Assembly (NCBI GenBank): GCA_964473865.1
Contig: CAYYQN010000002.1
Coordinates: forward strand, 1 to 64,000
DNA length: 64,000 nt
DNA from: CAIMUX01 sp964473865
GTDB lineage: Bacteria > Eisenbacteria > RBG-16-71-46 > CAIMUX01
Direction: 5' to 3'
Shown: positions 53,869-62,495 of the stretch, piece after piece
Layout of the letters: every line of letters begins with the position of its first letter
How positions within the stretch are numbered: position 1 is the stretch's first letter
Made by a program: the position numbers and the translations under genes
The notes under the pieces: generated by a model
Told to the model about the DNA's origin: nothing
The model's input: only the letters and a program-made list of their open reading frames with translations
Databases searched by the model: none

Positions 53869-54030
53869 ATGAGGCCGGCTGAGAAAGGAGAAGTTGGGAA
53901 ACAGACAGGGAGGTTGAGAAGAGATAGGTTGAGAGAAAGGTTGAGAGAAGAAAGGTTGAGAAAAGTAAGGTTGAGAAAAGAAAAAGAGACCCGGAGGAAG
54001 AGCGGAAGCTCCCTCCGGGTCTTCGCATGA
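53869..54030 (+). CDS. Possible 53-residue highly basic repeat peptide
   Basis: A frame starts at ATG 53869 behind GGGGGAGG (53855-53862) and runs to TGA at 54028-54030. Its middle is a run of Arg/Lys/Glu-rich units of the form RLRxxR, each from a 12- or 15-base DNA repeat kept in frame. The C-terminal codons overlap a strong hairpin. It could encode an amphipathic basic helix, or simply be an open frame created by purine-rich repeats. Coding potential is uncertain. Confidence 0.25.
   Translation: MRPAEKGEVGKQTGRLRRDRLRERLREERLRKVRLRKEKETRRKSGSSLRVFA
53913..53985. repeat. Purine-rich 15-base tandem repeats
   Basis: Five degenerate copies of GTTGAGARRAGWAAG start at 53913, 53928, 53940, 53955 and 53970 (one copy is 12 bases). 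They are the only strongly A-rich stretch in an otherwise GC-rich window. Read on the minus strand they supply a T/C-rich tail after the terminator hairpin. Confidence 0.8.
53987..54022 (-). terminator. Strong intrinsic terminator for the histidine kinase operon
   Basis: The stem pairs 53987-53997 with 54012-54022 (eleven base pairs) and continues through a two-base bulge into GAGC/GCTC around a four-base loop. On the minus strand it is followed by a T-rich tract (TTTTTCTTTTCTC), so it fits a Rho-independent terminator for the leftward response regulator operon. In the plus direction it may also stop the cpoB message. Confidence 0.8.
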
Positions 54031-54312
54031 CGGAACGTTGATTCCGCTAGCGGCGCCCGATCCTCGCCACCGTGACGCCGGGTGCGCCTTCACTGCACGA
54101 TCGTCAGTGCACCCTCGGCCAGCTCTCCTGGATCCCAACAAGCGACGCAACGCCGCCCCCGAGTCCCGGTGACGTAGGTGATGATCGGTCACCTCAACGG
54201 CGGCCACAATCAGGGGAATCCGTAGGCGCGCGGGTGAAAAACCTTAGGATCGGGCTTCATTCAGCGCGCCGCAGAGCCGGTTTCCAATCGCAGTCGGTTT
54301 GCGGCGCTCCTC
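54031..54312. other. 282-base non-coding gap downstream of the response regulator
   Basis: No gene recognised. Two inverted repeats stand out: TGCAC (54094-54098) with GTGCA (54107-54111), and AGGTGA-N7-TCACCT (54176-54194). These could be RNA stems in the 3' untranslated region of the leftward operon. No tRNA or known ncRNA pattern was found. Confidence 0.5.
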
Positions 54313-54963
54313 CTAGAGTGACGTAAGTCCCTCTCGGATCGCGTACTTCGTCAGTTCAGCCACGCTGTCCATCTGCAGCTTGAGCATGATCTGGCGTCGG
54401 TGAGTCTCGACCGTCTTGACGCCGACATGGAGGATGACGGCGATTTCCTTCGTCGTCTTGCCTTCGGCCATGAGCTGCAGGACCTCCTTCTCGCGCCCGC
54501 TCAGGTCGGGTGCAGCTTGCCTCGCCTCCCGGCCGGACCGCTGCCGCACCAGGTCCTCGATCAGGATCCCGGCGATTCCGGGCGAGACGAACGCCTTGCC
54601 CTCGACGACAGCGCTGACCGCGCGAGCCAACTCCTCGAAGGCTCCTTCCTTCAGCAGGTACCCGGAGGCGCCCGCCTCGAACATCCGCAGGACGAACTGG
54701 CGGTCCGAGTGAATCGAGAGTGCGATGACTCTGATGCCCGGATTGGCTGCGACGATTTGCCGGGTTGCCTCGATGCCGTTCAGCCCCGGCATGGTGACGT
54801 CCATGATCACGACGTCCGGCCGGAGCCGAGCCGCCAGCTCCACCGCCTTGCGGCCGTCCTCGGCCTCGCCGACGACCGTGATGGCGGAGTGATCGCCGAG
54901 CAAGGCGCGCAGCCCCTCGCGCACGATCCGGTGGTCGTCGGCAATCAGGATTCGTGTGCTCAT
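54313..54963 (-). CDS. NarL/FixJ-family response regulator
   Basis: The 216-residue regulator has a receiver domain (ILIADDHRIVREGL, phospho-acceptor D55 in VVIMDVTMPG and the conserved Lys in GYLLKEGAF) and a LuxR helix-turn-helix C-terminus (LSGREKEVLQLMAEGKTTKEIAVILHVGVKTVETHRRQIMLKL). It should be phosphorylated by the kinase upstream. Its ATG overlaps the kinase stop (ATGA). The target genes are unknown. Confidence 0.93.
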   Translation of the reverse strand: MSTRILIADDHRIVREGLRALLGDHSAITVVGEAEDGRKAVELAARLRPDVVIMDVTMPGLNGIEATRQIVAANPGIRVIALSIHSDRQFVLRMFEAGASGYLLKEGAFEELARAVSAVVEGKAFVSPGIAGILIEDLVRQRSGREARQAAPDLSGREKEVLQLMAEGKTTKEIAVILHVGVKTVETHRRQIMLKLQMDSVAELTKYAIREGLTSL

Positions 54964-57905
54964 CGTCTTCCTCTCCGTTTCTGGCGCGTCCGAGATGGGC
55001 GCAACGGCACGCGCAGCTGGGCGCGCGTCCCCTTCCCGGGGCGGGACTCGAAGGCAAAAGAACCCCCGAGGGTCTCGAGTCGTTCCCGGATGCTGAAGAG
55101 GCCGAAGCCCCCCGGCGGACGGCCGGCGCGGGCGGTGCGGGCAGGCGCCGCACCGATCCCGTCGTCCGCCACCTCCACGCGCAGGAAGCCGTCCCCACGG
55201 TCGAGTGTGATCTCGACCGCGCGGGCGCGGGCGTGCTTGGCCACATTGATCAGCAATTCCTGCACGGACTGGAAGACCAGACCCAGGACATCGCCCGGTA
55301 ATTCGACCGGCTGGCCGTCGCCATGGAAGGAAGTGGAGAAGCTGTGCCGCGCCGCGAAGCGCTCGAGGAGCCACTCCAGCGCCGGCTCCAGACCCAGCTC
55401 GTGCAAAATCGGCGGGCTCAGCTCAAATGTGAGCGTCCGCGCGTCCCCGATTGACTGGTCGAGCAAGGCGCGCACTTCGTTCAGGATTGGCTCGGAATCG
55501 CCGTCTCGCACCCCGCCCAGCTTGATCCGGGCCATGGCCAGGGATTGCCCGATCCGATCGTGCAGTTCGGAGGCAATGCGCCGGCGCTCCCGTTGTTCTG
55601 CCAGCGCCACTTCCGAAGTGAGGGAACGAAGGCGCGACTGGTACTCGAGGAGCTGCCGTTCCGTGGCCTTTCGTTCGGTGACGTCCGAGATGAGGACGAT
55701 GGCCGCGCGCTGTTCCTTCCAGGCCCCCGCCAGCGGTTGAATCCTCGCCTCGTACCAGCCGGTGCGTTCCTGCACCACGCTGCGATGCGTGCTGACAACC
55801 AGCCGGCCGGCATCGATGGCCCGGCGGATGGCCCGCATGTGCGAGTCGGCGTGCTCGCGCGGGAACAGACTCCACATGCTTCGCCCGACCAGCTGTTCCG
55901 TAGAGAAGCCGAGCTGGGAGGCGGCAGTGCCGTTGGCAAAACGCATGACTCCGTCGTAGGAGACGATGATGATCGGCTGGTTGGCGCCTTCCACCAGGGT
56001 CCGGTACTTCTCCTCGCTGTCGCGCAGGGAGGACTCGATCTGCTGCCGGTGAATCGCCGCTCCGAGGATGTTGCACGCGGTGCGCAGGGCGTCTTCCTCT
56101 CCGGCGGACCAGGTGGTCGGTTCCTTGTCGTGGGCGATCGTCATCAATCCCCGCCACACGCCGTGGACCAGGACCGGGAAGACGCAGAAGCCCAGGAACC
56201 CGCGGGACCGCAGGAGCTCCGTGACCGGCGCGCAGAAGACGTCTTCGACGCGGAAGCTGGCGCCCTGCGTCTGGTCGACGATGTTGACCAGACGGAGGAA
56301 CTCCGCATCGTCCAGGTAGAATGGACCGTCGAGGCCCGAGTCGGCGTTCGCCGGACCACCGGGCGACTCCCAACTCGCCCGCAGGACGACGGCTCGGCGC
56401 CCCGGCTCCAGGGTGCGGAACTCCCAGTAGCGCACGCGCGCGACTCCGGTGGCCCGTCCAAGCTGCTCCAACCCCTCGGTGATCACGTCCTCCCAGCTTG
56501 CCGCGCCCAGGAGTCGCTCCGCCGCCGCGTTGACCGCGGCCAGGATCCGGTCGCGACGCCGCACCTCCTCGGCCGCCGCGCGCTCGCGGGTGATGTCCCG
56601 GCCGATGGCCTGGATCTCGACAATCCGGCCCTCGTCGTCGCGGATCGCAAAGCTCTCCCAGGAGAGCCAGCGGCGTCCGTCGACGGTGACTGCGTGCTGC
56701 TCGTGGGCAACGTGGAACGGGGGTGCACTCAGGTCCTGGATGGTGCGGCGTATCATCTCGGCCGCTTCCGGCGGCGCGGACTCGAGGATCGGCCGGCCGA
56801 CGACGGCGGCGCGATCGAGGCCGAAGAGCCTGAAGTACGCCTCGTTGGCGAACACGAGCCGCAGGTCGGGAGTCCAGCGCACGATCAGGTAGCGCTGGGA
56901 TTCCACCAGCCCGCGGTAGCGTTCCTCGCTGGCCCGCAGAACCGCTTCGGCGCGTTTGTGTGCCGTGATGTCGACGGTAATGCCCCGGTATCCGACGAGA
57001 GCTCCTGCCTCGTCGAGGATCGGCGCCCCGCTGCTGCTGAGCCAGATAGTCTCGCCGGTGGCCGAGATCGCCGGGCACTCCACCAGGCGGAAGCTCTCCC
57101 GGCGTGCCGCCAGGCTCCGGAAGAGGTCGGAACTCGCTTTCGTGGTCCCCGGGGAGAGGAACTCGAACGGAGTCCTGCCGACCTGGGACTCGGGCGGGTG
57201 GCCCAGGATGTCTCGCACTCGCTCGGAGCAGTAGGTGACCCGCCCCTCGGCGTCGATCTCCCACACATAGCCGGGCGATGACTCGACGATCTGACGGTAC
57301 CTCTCCTCGCTGCGGCGTAGCGCCTGATCCGCCTCGACCCTTTGGAGGAACGAGCCGATGATGCCGGCGTAGACGCGGAGCGCGTCCTTCTCCGGCGGGA
57401 ACCAGGTCCGTATCTCGTGACAAGCGGCCAAGGCCAGCAGGCCGGTCAGCCGCCGCTCCATGACGATCGGAACCGCCAGGACGCTCCGAACCCCCCAGGC
57501 CCGCAACATGTCCCCGACCGGGCGGGGGAAGTCGTCCGGGGTCCCCTCCACCAGATCGCCGCTTCGAATCCGCTCCAACCAGGCGTCGAGTCCCAGTCCA
57601 CGAAGGGGCACGGGACGGCCCACGACCAGGTCTGCCGGAGGGGGGGTCCCGGGCGCGGACCAGTGATCCAACGTCTGCGCAAAGGTCTCGCCGTCGGGCC
57701 CCGGCAGATACCGGTCCAGCACGACGCGGCAGGCGTCGGTCGCGCGCCCCAGCTGCTCGAGCACCGCGGGGATTGCCTCCTCGGTGCGGGAAGCCCGCAC
57801 GAGACTTGCGGCGGAATTCCGGATCGCCTCCAGAACGGCGTCGCGACGAAGGTGCTCTTCGTCCGACCGGGAAGCGCGGCTCGCTTCGGATGGTTCGGCA
57901 GTCAC
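54960..57905 (-). CDS. Multi-sensor histidine kinase (GAF-PAS-PAS-GAF-PAS-HisKA_3-HATPase)
   Basis: This large cytoplasmic kinase has 981 residues and no membrane helix. The approximate order is GAF (20-190), PAS (200-320), PAS (325-450), GAF (460-620), PAS (630-750), then the HisKA_3 dimerisation segment with phospho-accepting H782 in ELHDRIGQSLAMARIKLGG and a HATPase domain with ELLINVAKHARA, VADDGIG and GFGLFSIRERLETLGG. It is of the NarX/UhpB/DegS type and pairs with the NarL-type regulator encoded in the overlapping gene. GTG 57905 is the start because GGAGG lies five bases upstream; a TTG at 57986 has none. The input signal is unknown; two GAF domains suggest a small soluble ligand or cofactor. 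Confidence 0.9.
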   Translation of the reverse strand: MTAEPSEASRASRSDEEHLRRDAVLEAIRNSAASLVRASRTEEAIPAVLEQLGRATDACRVVLDRYLPGPDGETFAQTLDHWSAPGTPPPADLVVGRPVPLRGLGLDAWLERIRSGDLVEGTPDDFPRPVGDMLRAWGVRSVLAVPIVMERRLTGLLALAACHEIRTWFPPEKDALRVYAGIIGSFLQRVEADQALRRSEERYRQIVESSPGYVWEIDAEGRVTYCSERVRDILGHPPESQVGRTPFEFLSPGTTKASSDLFRSLAARRESFRLVECPAISATGETIWLSSSGAPILDEAGALVGYRGITVDITAHKRAEAVLRASEERYRGLVESQRYLIVRWTPDLRLVFANEAYFRLFGLDRAAVVGRPILESAPPEAAEMIRRTIQDLSAPPFHVAHEQHAVTVDGRRWLSWESFAIRDDEGRIVEIQAIGRDITRERAAAEEVRRRDRILAAVNAAAERLLGAASWEDVITEGLEQLGRATGVARVRYWEFRTLEPGRRAVVLRASWESPGGPANADSGLDGPFYLDDAEFLRLVNIVDQTQGASFRVEDVFCAPVTELLRSRGFLGFCVFPVLVHGVWRGLMTIAHDKEPTTWSAGEEDALRTACNILGAAIHRQQIESSLRDSEEKYRTLVEGANQPIIIVSYDGVMRFANGTAASQLGFSTEQLVGRSMWSLFPREHADSHMRAIRRAIDAGRLVVSTHRSVVQERTGWYEARIQPLAGAWKEQRAAIVLISDVTERKATERQLLEYQSRLRSLTSEVALAEQRERRRIASELHDRIGQSLAMARIKLGGVRDGDSEPILNEVRALLDQSIGDARTLTFELSPPILHELGLEPALEWLLERFAARHSFSTSFHGDGQPVELPGDVLGLVFQSVQELLINVAKHARARAVEITLDRGDGFLRVEVADDGIGAAPARTARAGRPPGGFGLFSIRERLETLGGSFAFESRPGKGTRAQLRVPLRPSRTRQKRRGRR

Positions 57906-58030
57906 GCGGCCCTCCGGGGTCCCCGGGTGCAATGAATGCGCCGAGGCTGCGTCCCGGATCTTCGCAAGGGCGCGCGCGAGTGTCAAATCATCGCCGGCAG
58001 CTCCCCGCGGCGCGCTCGGTCGCCCCGTCC

Positions 58031-58140
58031 GGTCCGGTGGCCGCCGGTACCGGTCCGGTGGCTGCGGGTGTCGGACCGGTGGCCGCCGATGTCGGTACGG
58101 TGGCTGCGGGTGTCGGTCCGGCGGCTGCCGGTGCCGGCCC
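58031..58140. repeat. 21-base GC-rich tandem repeat downstream of the tyrosine operon
   Basis: Five complete 21-base units start at 58031, 58052, 58073, 58094 and 58115, followed by a decayed sixth. Units alternate between two subtypes (GGCCGCC and GGCTGCGGG cores), suggesting a 42-base higher-order unit. The array lies in the gap between the kinase start and the flavin reductase stop and is not obviously coding. Confidence 0.85.
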
Positions 58141-58169
58141 GCTCGCCCCCGCGGAGACTGCGGCGGGAC

Positions 58170-58799
58170 TCAGCGCGGCGGATCCGGCGGGCGCGGCAAC
58201 TCGAAGAGGGCGGGCGGCGCCGCGTGGACGTACCAGTCGGCGCCCATCCGGCCGATGAAGTCGATGCGAGCCGGATCCGGCCGGCCGTCGGCATCCAGCA
58301 CCGATTCCACCGCGTGGAGCAGCAGCATCTCGCCGATGACGTAGTGCCCGGCCAGCGGACCCACGCCATGTTCGACGATGGTGTGCAGGCGGCACTCCAT
58401 CGACAGCGGCGACTCGGCGACCCGCGGCGGGCGCACGCGCTCCGAGGTCGCCCGGGTAAACCCGGCCACGTCGAATTCGTCCACCCCGCGGGGATACGCT
58501 GCGGAGGTGGCATTCATCCGTTCGGCCATCTCCCGGGTCACGGCCGAGATCACGAACTCGCCCGTCTCCCGGATGTTGCGTAGCGTGTCTTTTTCTCGCC
58601 CGTGGCGGTCGTTCAGGACCGAGAAGACCAGGGAGGGCGGGTTGACGCCGCCCAGGCTGAAGTAGGAGAACGGCGACAGGTTGCCGCCCCCGTCGGCGTC
58701 CAGCGAGCTGACGAAGGCGATCGGTCGTGGCGACACCACCCGGGTCAGGAGCTGGTAGGTCTCGCGCAGCTCGAGCTGCCGCGGATCGAACTGCCTCAT
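58170..58799 (-). CDS. Flavin reductase family (FMN-binding) protein
   Basis: The 209-residue protein is of the flavin reductase-like split-barrel family: LLTRVVSPRPIAFVSSLDADGGGNLSPFSYF at the N-terminus and RNIRETGEFVISAVTREMAERMN in the middle are typical FMN-contact regions. Its ATG overlaps the hmgA stop, so it is the last gene of the tyrosine degradation operon, where such proteins often occur without an assigned step. It may supply reduced flavin or act on an unrecognised side product. Confidence 0.85.
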   Translation of the reverse strand: MRQFDPRQLELRETYQLLTRVVSPRPIAFVSSLDADGGGNLSPFSYFSLGGVNPPSLVFSVLNDRHGREKDTLRNIRETGEFVISAVTREMAERMNATSAAYPRGVDEFDVAGFTRATSERVRPPRVAESPLSMECRLHTIVEHGVGPLAGHYVIGEMLLLHAVESVLDADGRPDPARIDFIGRMGADWYVHAAPPALFELPRPPDPPR

Positions 58800-59962
58800 G
58801 GTTCCGGCTCCCCCAGCCACGACATCGGATAGGCGGGATCCTCGATCTCCTCCGCATCCCGGCTCGCGATGAGCGGACGGTAGGTGTCGAGCATGACCGC
58901 AAGCTCATCGGTTCGCGTCTGTCCCAGACTCTGCTCGACCGTGCCGGGGTGCGGCCCGTGCGGCAGTCCGTCGGGGTGGAGAGTGACCGATCCGTACTCG
59001 ATCCCCCGGCGGCTCATGAACCGTTCGCTGGCGTAGTAGAGCACCTCGTCGGCTCCGGCGTTGGTGTGGTGATAGGGAATGGGGATCGCATCGGGGTGGA
59101 AGTCGAAGAGCCTCGGCACGAAGTTGCACACGACGAACCCGCTGGACTCGAAGACCTGGTGCACCGGGGGAGGCTGGTGGATCCGGCCCACGATCGGCTC
59201 GAAATCCTCGATGTTGATGGCCCACGGGTAGTGGAATCCGTCCCAGCCCACAACGTCGAACGGATGGTACGCGTACACCAGACGGGTGAACCCGCCGTGC
59301 TGCTTGACGTTGACCTCGAACTCGCCGGCCGAATCGATCGGCTCACGATACTCCGGAACGCGGAAGTCCCGCTCGCAGAACGGCGACCACTCGAGGTGCT
59401 GTCCGTCCTGGTTCCGATAGCGTGCCGGAGTGCGCACGACTCCCCGGCTCTCGATGATCAGGAAACGCTGGTCCCCGGGTTCCGGCCGGAAGCGATGCAC
59501 GGTGCCGCGCGGGATCACCAGGTAGTCGCCTCGTCGGTACGGCAGGTCGCCGTAGGTCGATTCGAGCACGCCGGTGCCGTCGCTCACGAAGATCAGCTCA
59601 TCGCCTTCCCCGTTTCGATGGAACGCCGCGGAGGCCTGCGTCGGGCGGACGAACTCGAGAGCGACGTCCTGGTTGTACAGGAGCGGCCGGCGGCCGGTAA
59701 CCGGGTCGCCGCCGGGCGGAATCGCCGCCGTGCGGAAGTGGCGGGGGCGAAACGCGGACTCGCGCCCCGGAGCCCAGGTGTTCGGCGTGAGCGGACCGAT
59801 CTCGCGCAGCATGGTGGGAGGGTGCAGGTGGTAGCAGAGCGAGGAAGGGCCGCCGAACCCCTCGCTCCCGATCAATTCCTCATGGTACAGGGAGCCTCCC
59901 GGAGAACGGAACACCGTGTGGCGTTTGGGCGGGATGACGCCCAGGCGATGGTAGAAGGGCAT
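58796..59962 (-). CDS. hmgA: Homogentisate 1,2-dioxygenase
   Basis: The 388-residue Fe(II)-dependent cupin opens the homogentisate ring to maleylacetoacetate. Visible family regions are MPFYHRLGVIPPKRHTVFR, FHRNGEGDELIFVSDGTG and the metal-site segment PIPYHHTNAGADEVLYY, with GLPHGPHPG near the end. It is somewhat shorter than the common 430-450 residue enzymes, resembling a shorter bacterial branch. ATG 59962 follows GGGAGG; the frame stays open for 47 more residues of repeat-derived sequence that is not conserved. It lies between fah and the flavin reductase gene. Confidence 0.93.
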   Translation of the reverse strand: MPFYHRLGVIPPKRHTVFRSPGGSLYHEELIGSEGFGGPSSLCYHLHPPTMLREIGPLTPNTWAPGRESAFRPRHFRTAAIPPGGDPVTGRRPLLYNQDVALEFVRPTQASAAFHRNGEGDELIFVSDGTGVLESTYGDLPYRRGDYLVIPRGTVHRFRPEPGDQRFLIIESRGVVRTPARYRNQDGQHLEWSPFCERDFRVPEYREPIDSAGEFEVNVKQHGGFTRLVYAYHPFDVVGWDGFHYPWAINIEDFEPIVGRIHQPPPVHQVFESSGFVVCNFVPRLFDFHPDAIPIPYHHTNAGADEVLYYASERFMSRRGIEYGSVTLHPDGLPHGPHPGTVEQSLGQTRTDELAVMLDTYRPLIASRDAEEIEDPAYPMSWLGEPEP

Positions 59963-59980
59963 GGAGCCTCCCTGGTCCCG

Positions 59981-60096
59981 GCCGGGCGTCCCCGGGTCTG
60001 TCTGATCGCCGCCGGGCGTCCCCGGGTCGGCTTGGGCGCTCTTCGCGCATCCCCGCGCGCTCGGCTGATCGCTTCCCAGATGTCCCCGAGTCTGTC
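59981..60096. repeat. 30-base repeats upstream of hmgA
   Basis: An 18-base core (GCCGGGCGTCCCCGGGTC) occurs at 59981-59998 and 60011-60028, a period of 30 bases, with a degenerate third copy near 60066-60096. The repeats fill the 165-base gap between fah and hmgA. In the hmgA frame they would encode DPGTPG-type peptides if translation started upstream. Confidence 0.65.
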
Positions 60097-60127
60097 TCGT
60101 CATTCCTCGGGCGTCGCCGGATTCTGG

Positions 60128-61105
60128 TCAATCCGGGTCCGGCGCGGGCCACTCTGCCTCGTCTCCGGCGGCGATGCGGTTCTCCAGGACTCCCAGCGGA
60201 CCGCCCGCGAGCGCGATCACTTCTCCCGGCTCCAGCCAGCCGCCGGCATTCTCCTCGCCGATCTCGAGAATGCAGCCTCCGCCCACGGTACCCGATCCCA
60301 GGAGATCCCCGGGATAGAGGAAGGCATCGCGGCTGGCGTGAGCGATCATCTCCTCGAAGGACCAGGCGATCGTGCTCCAGTTGCCGCTCCCGAGCAGCCG
60401 GCCGTTGCGGCGCCACTCCAAGACGAGATCATATCCCTTGCCGGAGCGTCGCGGCACCAACTCGTCGGGTGTCACCAGCCAGGGTCCGACGCTGGTGGCG
60501 AAGTCCTTTCCCTTGCTCGGTCCGAGCCCGACCGTGACCTCCTCGGCCTGCAGGTCGCGGGCCGACCAGTCGTTGAGGAGCGCGAACCCGGCTACGTACG
60601 AGAGCGCCCGTTCCGCGGGGATGTCGCGCCCGGCGCGGCCGATGATGCAGGCGATCTCGAGCTCGCAATCGAGCTTGCGACTGCCGCGGGGACGGGGTAC
60701 CGCCTGCCCCGGCCCGTGGATGGTGTTCGGGTTGGAGAAGTAGAAGACCGGCGCGCGGTACCACTGCGGCGGGACCTCGAGGCCCCGGCGGGCCCGCGCC
60801 CGGCGCACGTGCTCCTCGAAGCTGTAGAAGTCGCGGAAGGTGCCGGGGCGCGGCACCGGCGGCAGCAGCTCGACGCCATCGAGGTCGTGGATCCCAGGTT
60901 CGGGAGGCGCGTCTTCCGGCACGCGGGCAAGCAGCCCCGGGCATTCGGGCGCGAGCGGGGAAGCCAGCAGAGCGACCGGATCGCGGGGAGCGCGGGCGGG
61001 TTCGACGCCGAGGAGTGCCGCCGGATCGAGCACCTGGGCGCCGCGCACCAGCCCCGGGCGGGGGAGGGCGCCCGGGGTGGAAGGACGGAACATCGCGACC
61101 TTCAT
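60128..61105 (-). CDS. fah: Fumarylacetoacetate hydrolase family protein
   Basis: The 325-residue member of the FAH fold hydrolyses fumarylacetoacetate to fumarate and acetoacetate at the end of tyrosine catabolism. Metal ligands lie in KLDCELEIACIIG and LNDWSARDLQAEE, with SKGKDFATSVGPWLVTPDEL and GDLLGSGTVGGGCILEIGEE later. Position between hppD and hmgA supports this rather than another FAH-type activity. The ATG at 61105 follows a weak GAGG. The pathway also needs maleylacetoacetate isomerase, which is not in the window. Confidence 0.88.
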   Translation of the reverse strand: MKVAMFRPSTPGALPRPGLVRGAQVLDPAALLGVEPARAPRDPVALLASPLAPECPGLLARVPEDAPPEPGIHDLDGVELLPPVPRPGTFRDFYSFEEHVRRARARRGLEVPPQWYRAPVFYFSNPNTIHGPGQAVPRPRGSRKLDCELEIACIIGRAGRDIPAERALSYVAGFALLNDWSARDLQAEEVTVGLGPSKGKDFATSVGPWLVTPDELVPRRSGKGYDLVLEWRRNGRLLGSGNWSTIAWSFEEMIAHASRDAFLYPGDLLGSGTVGGGCILEIGEENAGGWLEPGEVIALAGGPLGVLENRIAAGDEAEWPAPDPD

Positions 61106-61146
61106 TCTGGCCTCACGGATTCACACCGGTTACCGACTCCCGCCGG

Positions 61147-62238
61147 TCACAGATTTCCGCGGCGGGCCTGTTCCCGCTCGATCGATTCGAAGAGCGCCTT
61201 GAAGTTCCCCTTGCCGAAGCCCTGGCTCCCGCGCCGCTGGATCACCTCGAAGAAGAGCGTGGGTCGGTCCTCCACCGGCTTGGTGAAGAGCTGCAGAAGG
61301 TAGCCGCGGTCGTCGCGATCAACGAGGATGCGCAGATCGCGGATTCGACGGGTGTCCTCTGCGATCGCGCCCACCCGTTCGGGCATCGATTCGTAGTAGG
61401 CATCGGGAACGTCCAGGAACTCGACGCCCCGGCGCCGGAGTTCGGCCACAGTGCCCAGGGCGTCGCCGGTCAGGAACGCCACGTGCTGCACGCCCGGACC
61501 GTGGTAGTAGTCGAGGTACTCCTGGATCTGGGACTTCGCCCGACCGGCGGCCGGCTCGTTGATCGGAAACTTCACCCGCCCGTTCTCACTCGCGACCACC
61601 TTGGACCGCAACGCCGAGTACTCGGTGGAGATATCCTTGTCGTCGAAGGTGAGGAAATGCGAGAACCCGAAGACGCGCCGGTAGAAGTCGACCCAGTGGT
61701 CCATCCGGCCGTCTTCCACGTTGCCGACCAGGTGATCGACGGCGGCCAGTCCGGCGCCGCCGCCGGAGAGCGGAGCCCTCTGGAAGCCCGGCAACATCGG
61801 CGCCGGGCACGATTCGCGCTGGATGAAGGAGTGAATGGTATCGCCCCAGGTGGCCACCGCGGCGCGCGTGATCGCGCCGCTCTCTCCCGATTCGCGGCGG
61901 GGTTCCATCAGGGGGACCGCCCCCCGGCGCACCGCCTCCTCGAAGCAGGTGCGCGCATCGTCGACGGCCAGGGCGACGTCGCGCACTCCGTCGCCGTGCT
62001 TGACCACATGGCGCGCGATTTCATCGTCGGGTTCGAGGGCGGTCGTGAGAACCAGGCGGATGTTCCCCTGGTGCAGGAGATAGCTGGCCTTGCCCCGCGT
62101 ACCCGTTTCCGGTCCGCGATAGGCGAGCTGGTCGAAGCCGAGCACGAGACGGTAGTACGCAGCGGCCTGGCGGGCGTTTCCCACCCAGAACTCCAGGTGG
62201 TCGATCTCGCGGATCGGAAGCGGGCTGCTTGGAGGCAT
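61147..62238 (-). CDS. hppD: 4-hydroxyphenylpyruvate dioxygenase
   Basis: The 363-residue non-haem iron enzyme converts 4-hydroxyphenylpyruvate to homogentisate with O2. The two-domain vicinal-oxygen-chelate fold is clear, and the Fe ligands are H169 (AAVDHLVGNV), H252 (GVQHVAFLT) and E331 (TLFFEVIQRRG). The GFGKGNFKALFESIEREQARRG tail is the C-terminal gate. ATG 62238 lies behind AGGGAG. It is the first gene of the leftward operon, followed by fah, hmgA and the flavin reductase; no dedicated regulator gene is adjacent. Confidence 0.97.
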   Translation of the reverse strand: MPPSSPLPIREIDHLEFWVGNARQAAAYYRLVLGFDQLAYRGPETGTRGKASYLLHQGNIRLVLTTALEPDDEIARHVVKHGDGVRDVALAVDDARTCFEEAVRRGAVPLMEPRRESGESGAITRAAVATWGDTIHSFIQRESCPAPMLPGFQRAPLSGGGAGLAAVDHLVGNVEDGRMDHWVDFYRRVFGFSHFLTFDDKDISTEYSALRSKVVASENGRVKFPINEPAAGRAKSQIQEYLDYYHGPGVQHVAFLTGDALGTVAELRRRGVEFLDVPDAYYESMPERVGAIAEDTRRIRDLRILVDRDDRGYLLQLFTKPVEDRPTLFFEVIQRRGSQGFGKGNFKALFESIEREQARRGNL

Positions 62239-62495
62239 GATTACTCCCTGGGGACCGATCCGCGGGAAGCGATACCGCTGGGTCGATCGTCATCAAGTTG
62301 AACGTCCCGGAACGCACGGCGGATCGGGCCGGATCAGGGGCCGAGGTCCAAGAAAACGTGCCGCTGCTGGGATCAGATGCGGCGCTGCGCCTTCCGATTG
62401 CGCGCCGTCCCCCGCGGCCGGGCGCGGGGTGGTGCCCACGGGAGGCATCAGCCTCTCCGCGGATGTGGTAGACTCGCCCCATCCTGGAGGTGGCA

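Noticed and set aside
53913..53985. CRISPR array
   Set aside because: The repeats are directly adjacent and degenerate, without spacers, and no cas genes are present.
53650..54207. Minus-strand frame with FSQP repeats
   Set aside because: It is the reverse of the purine-rich repeats, overlaps the cpoB 3' end and the terminator, and has no start signal.
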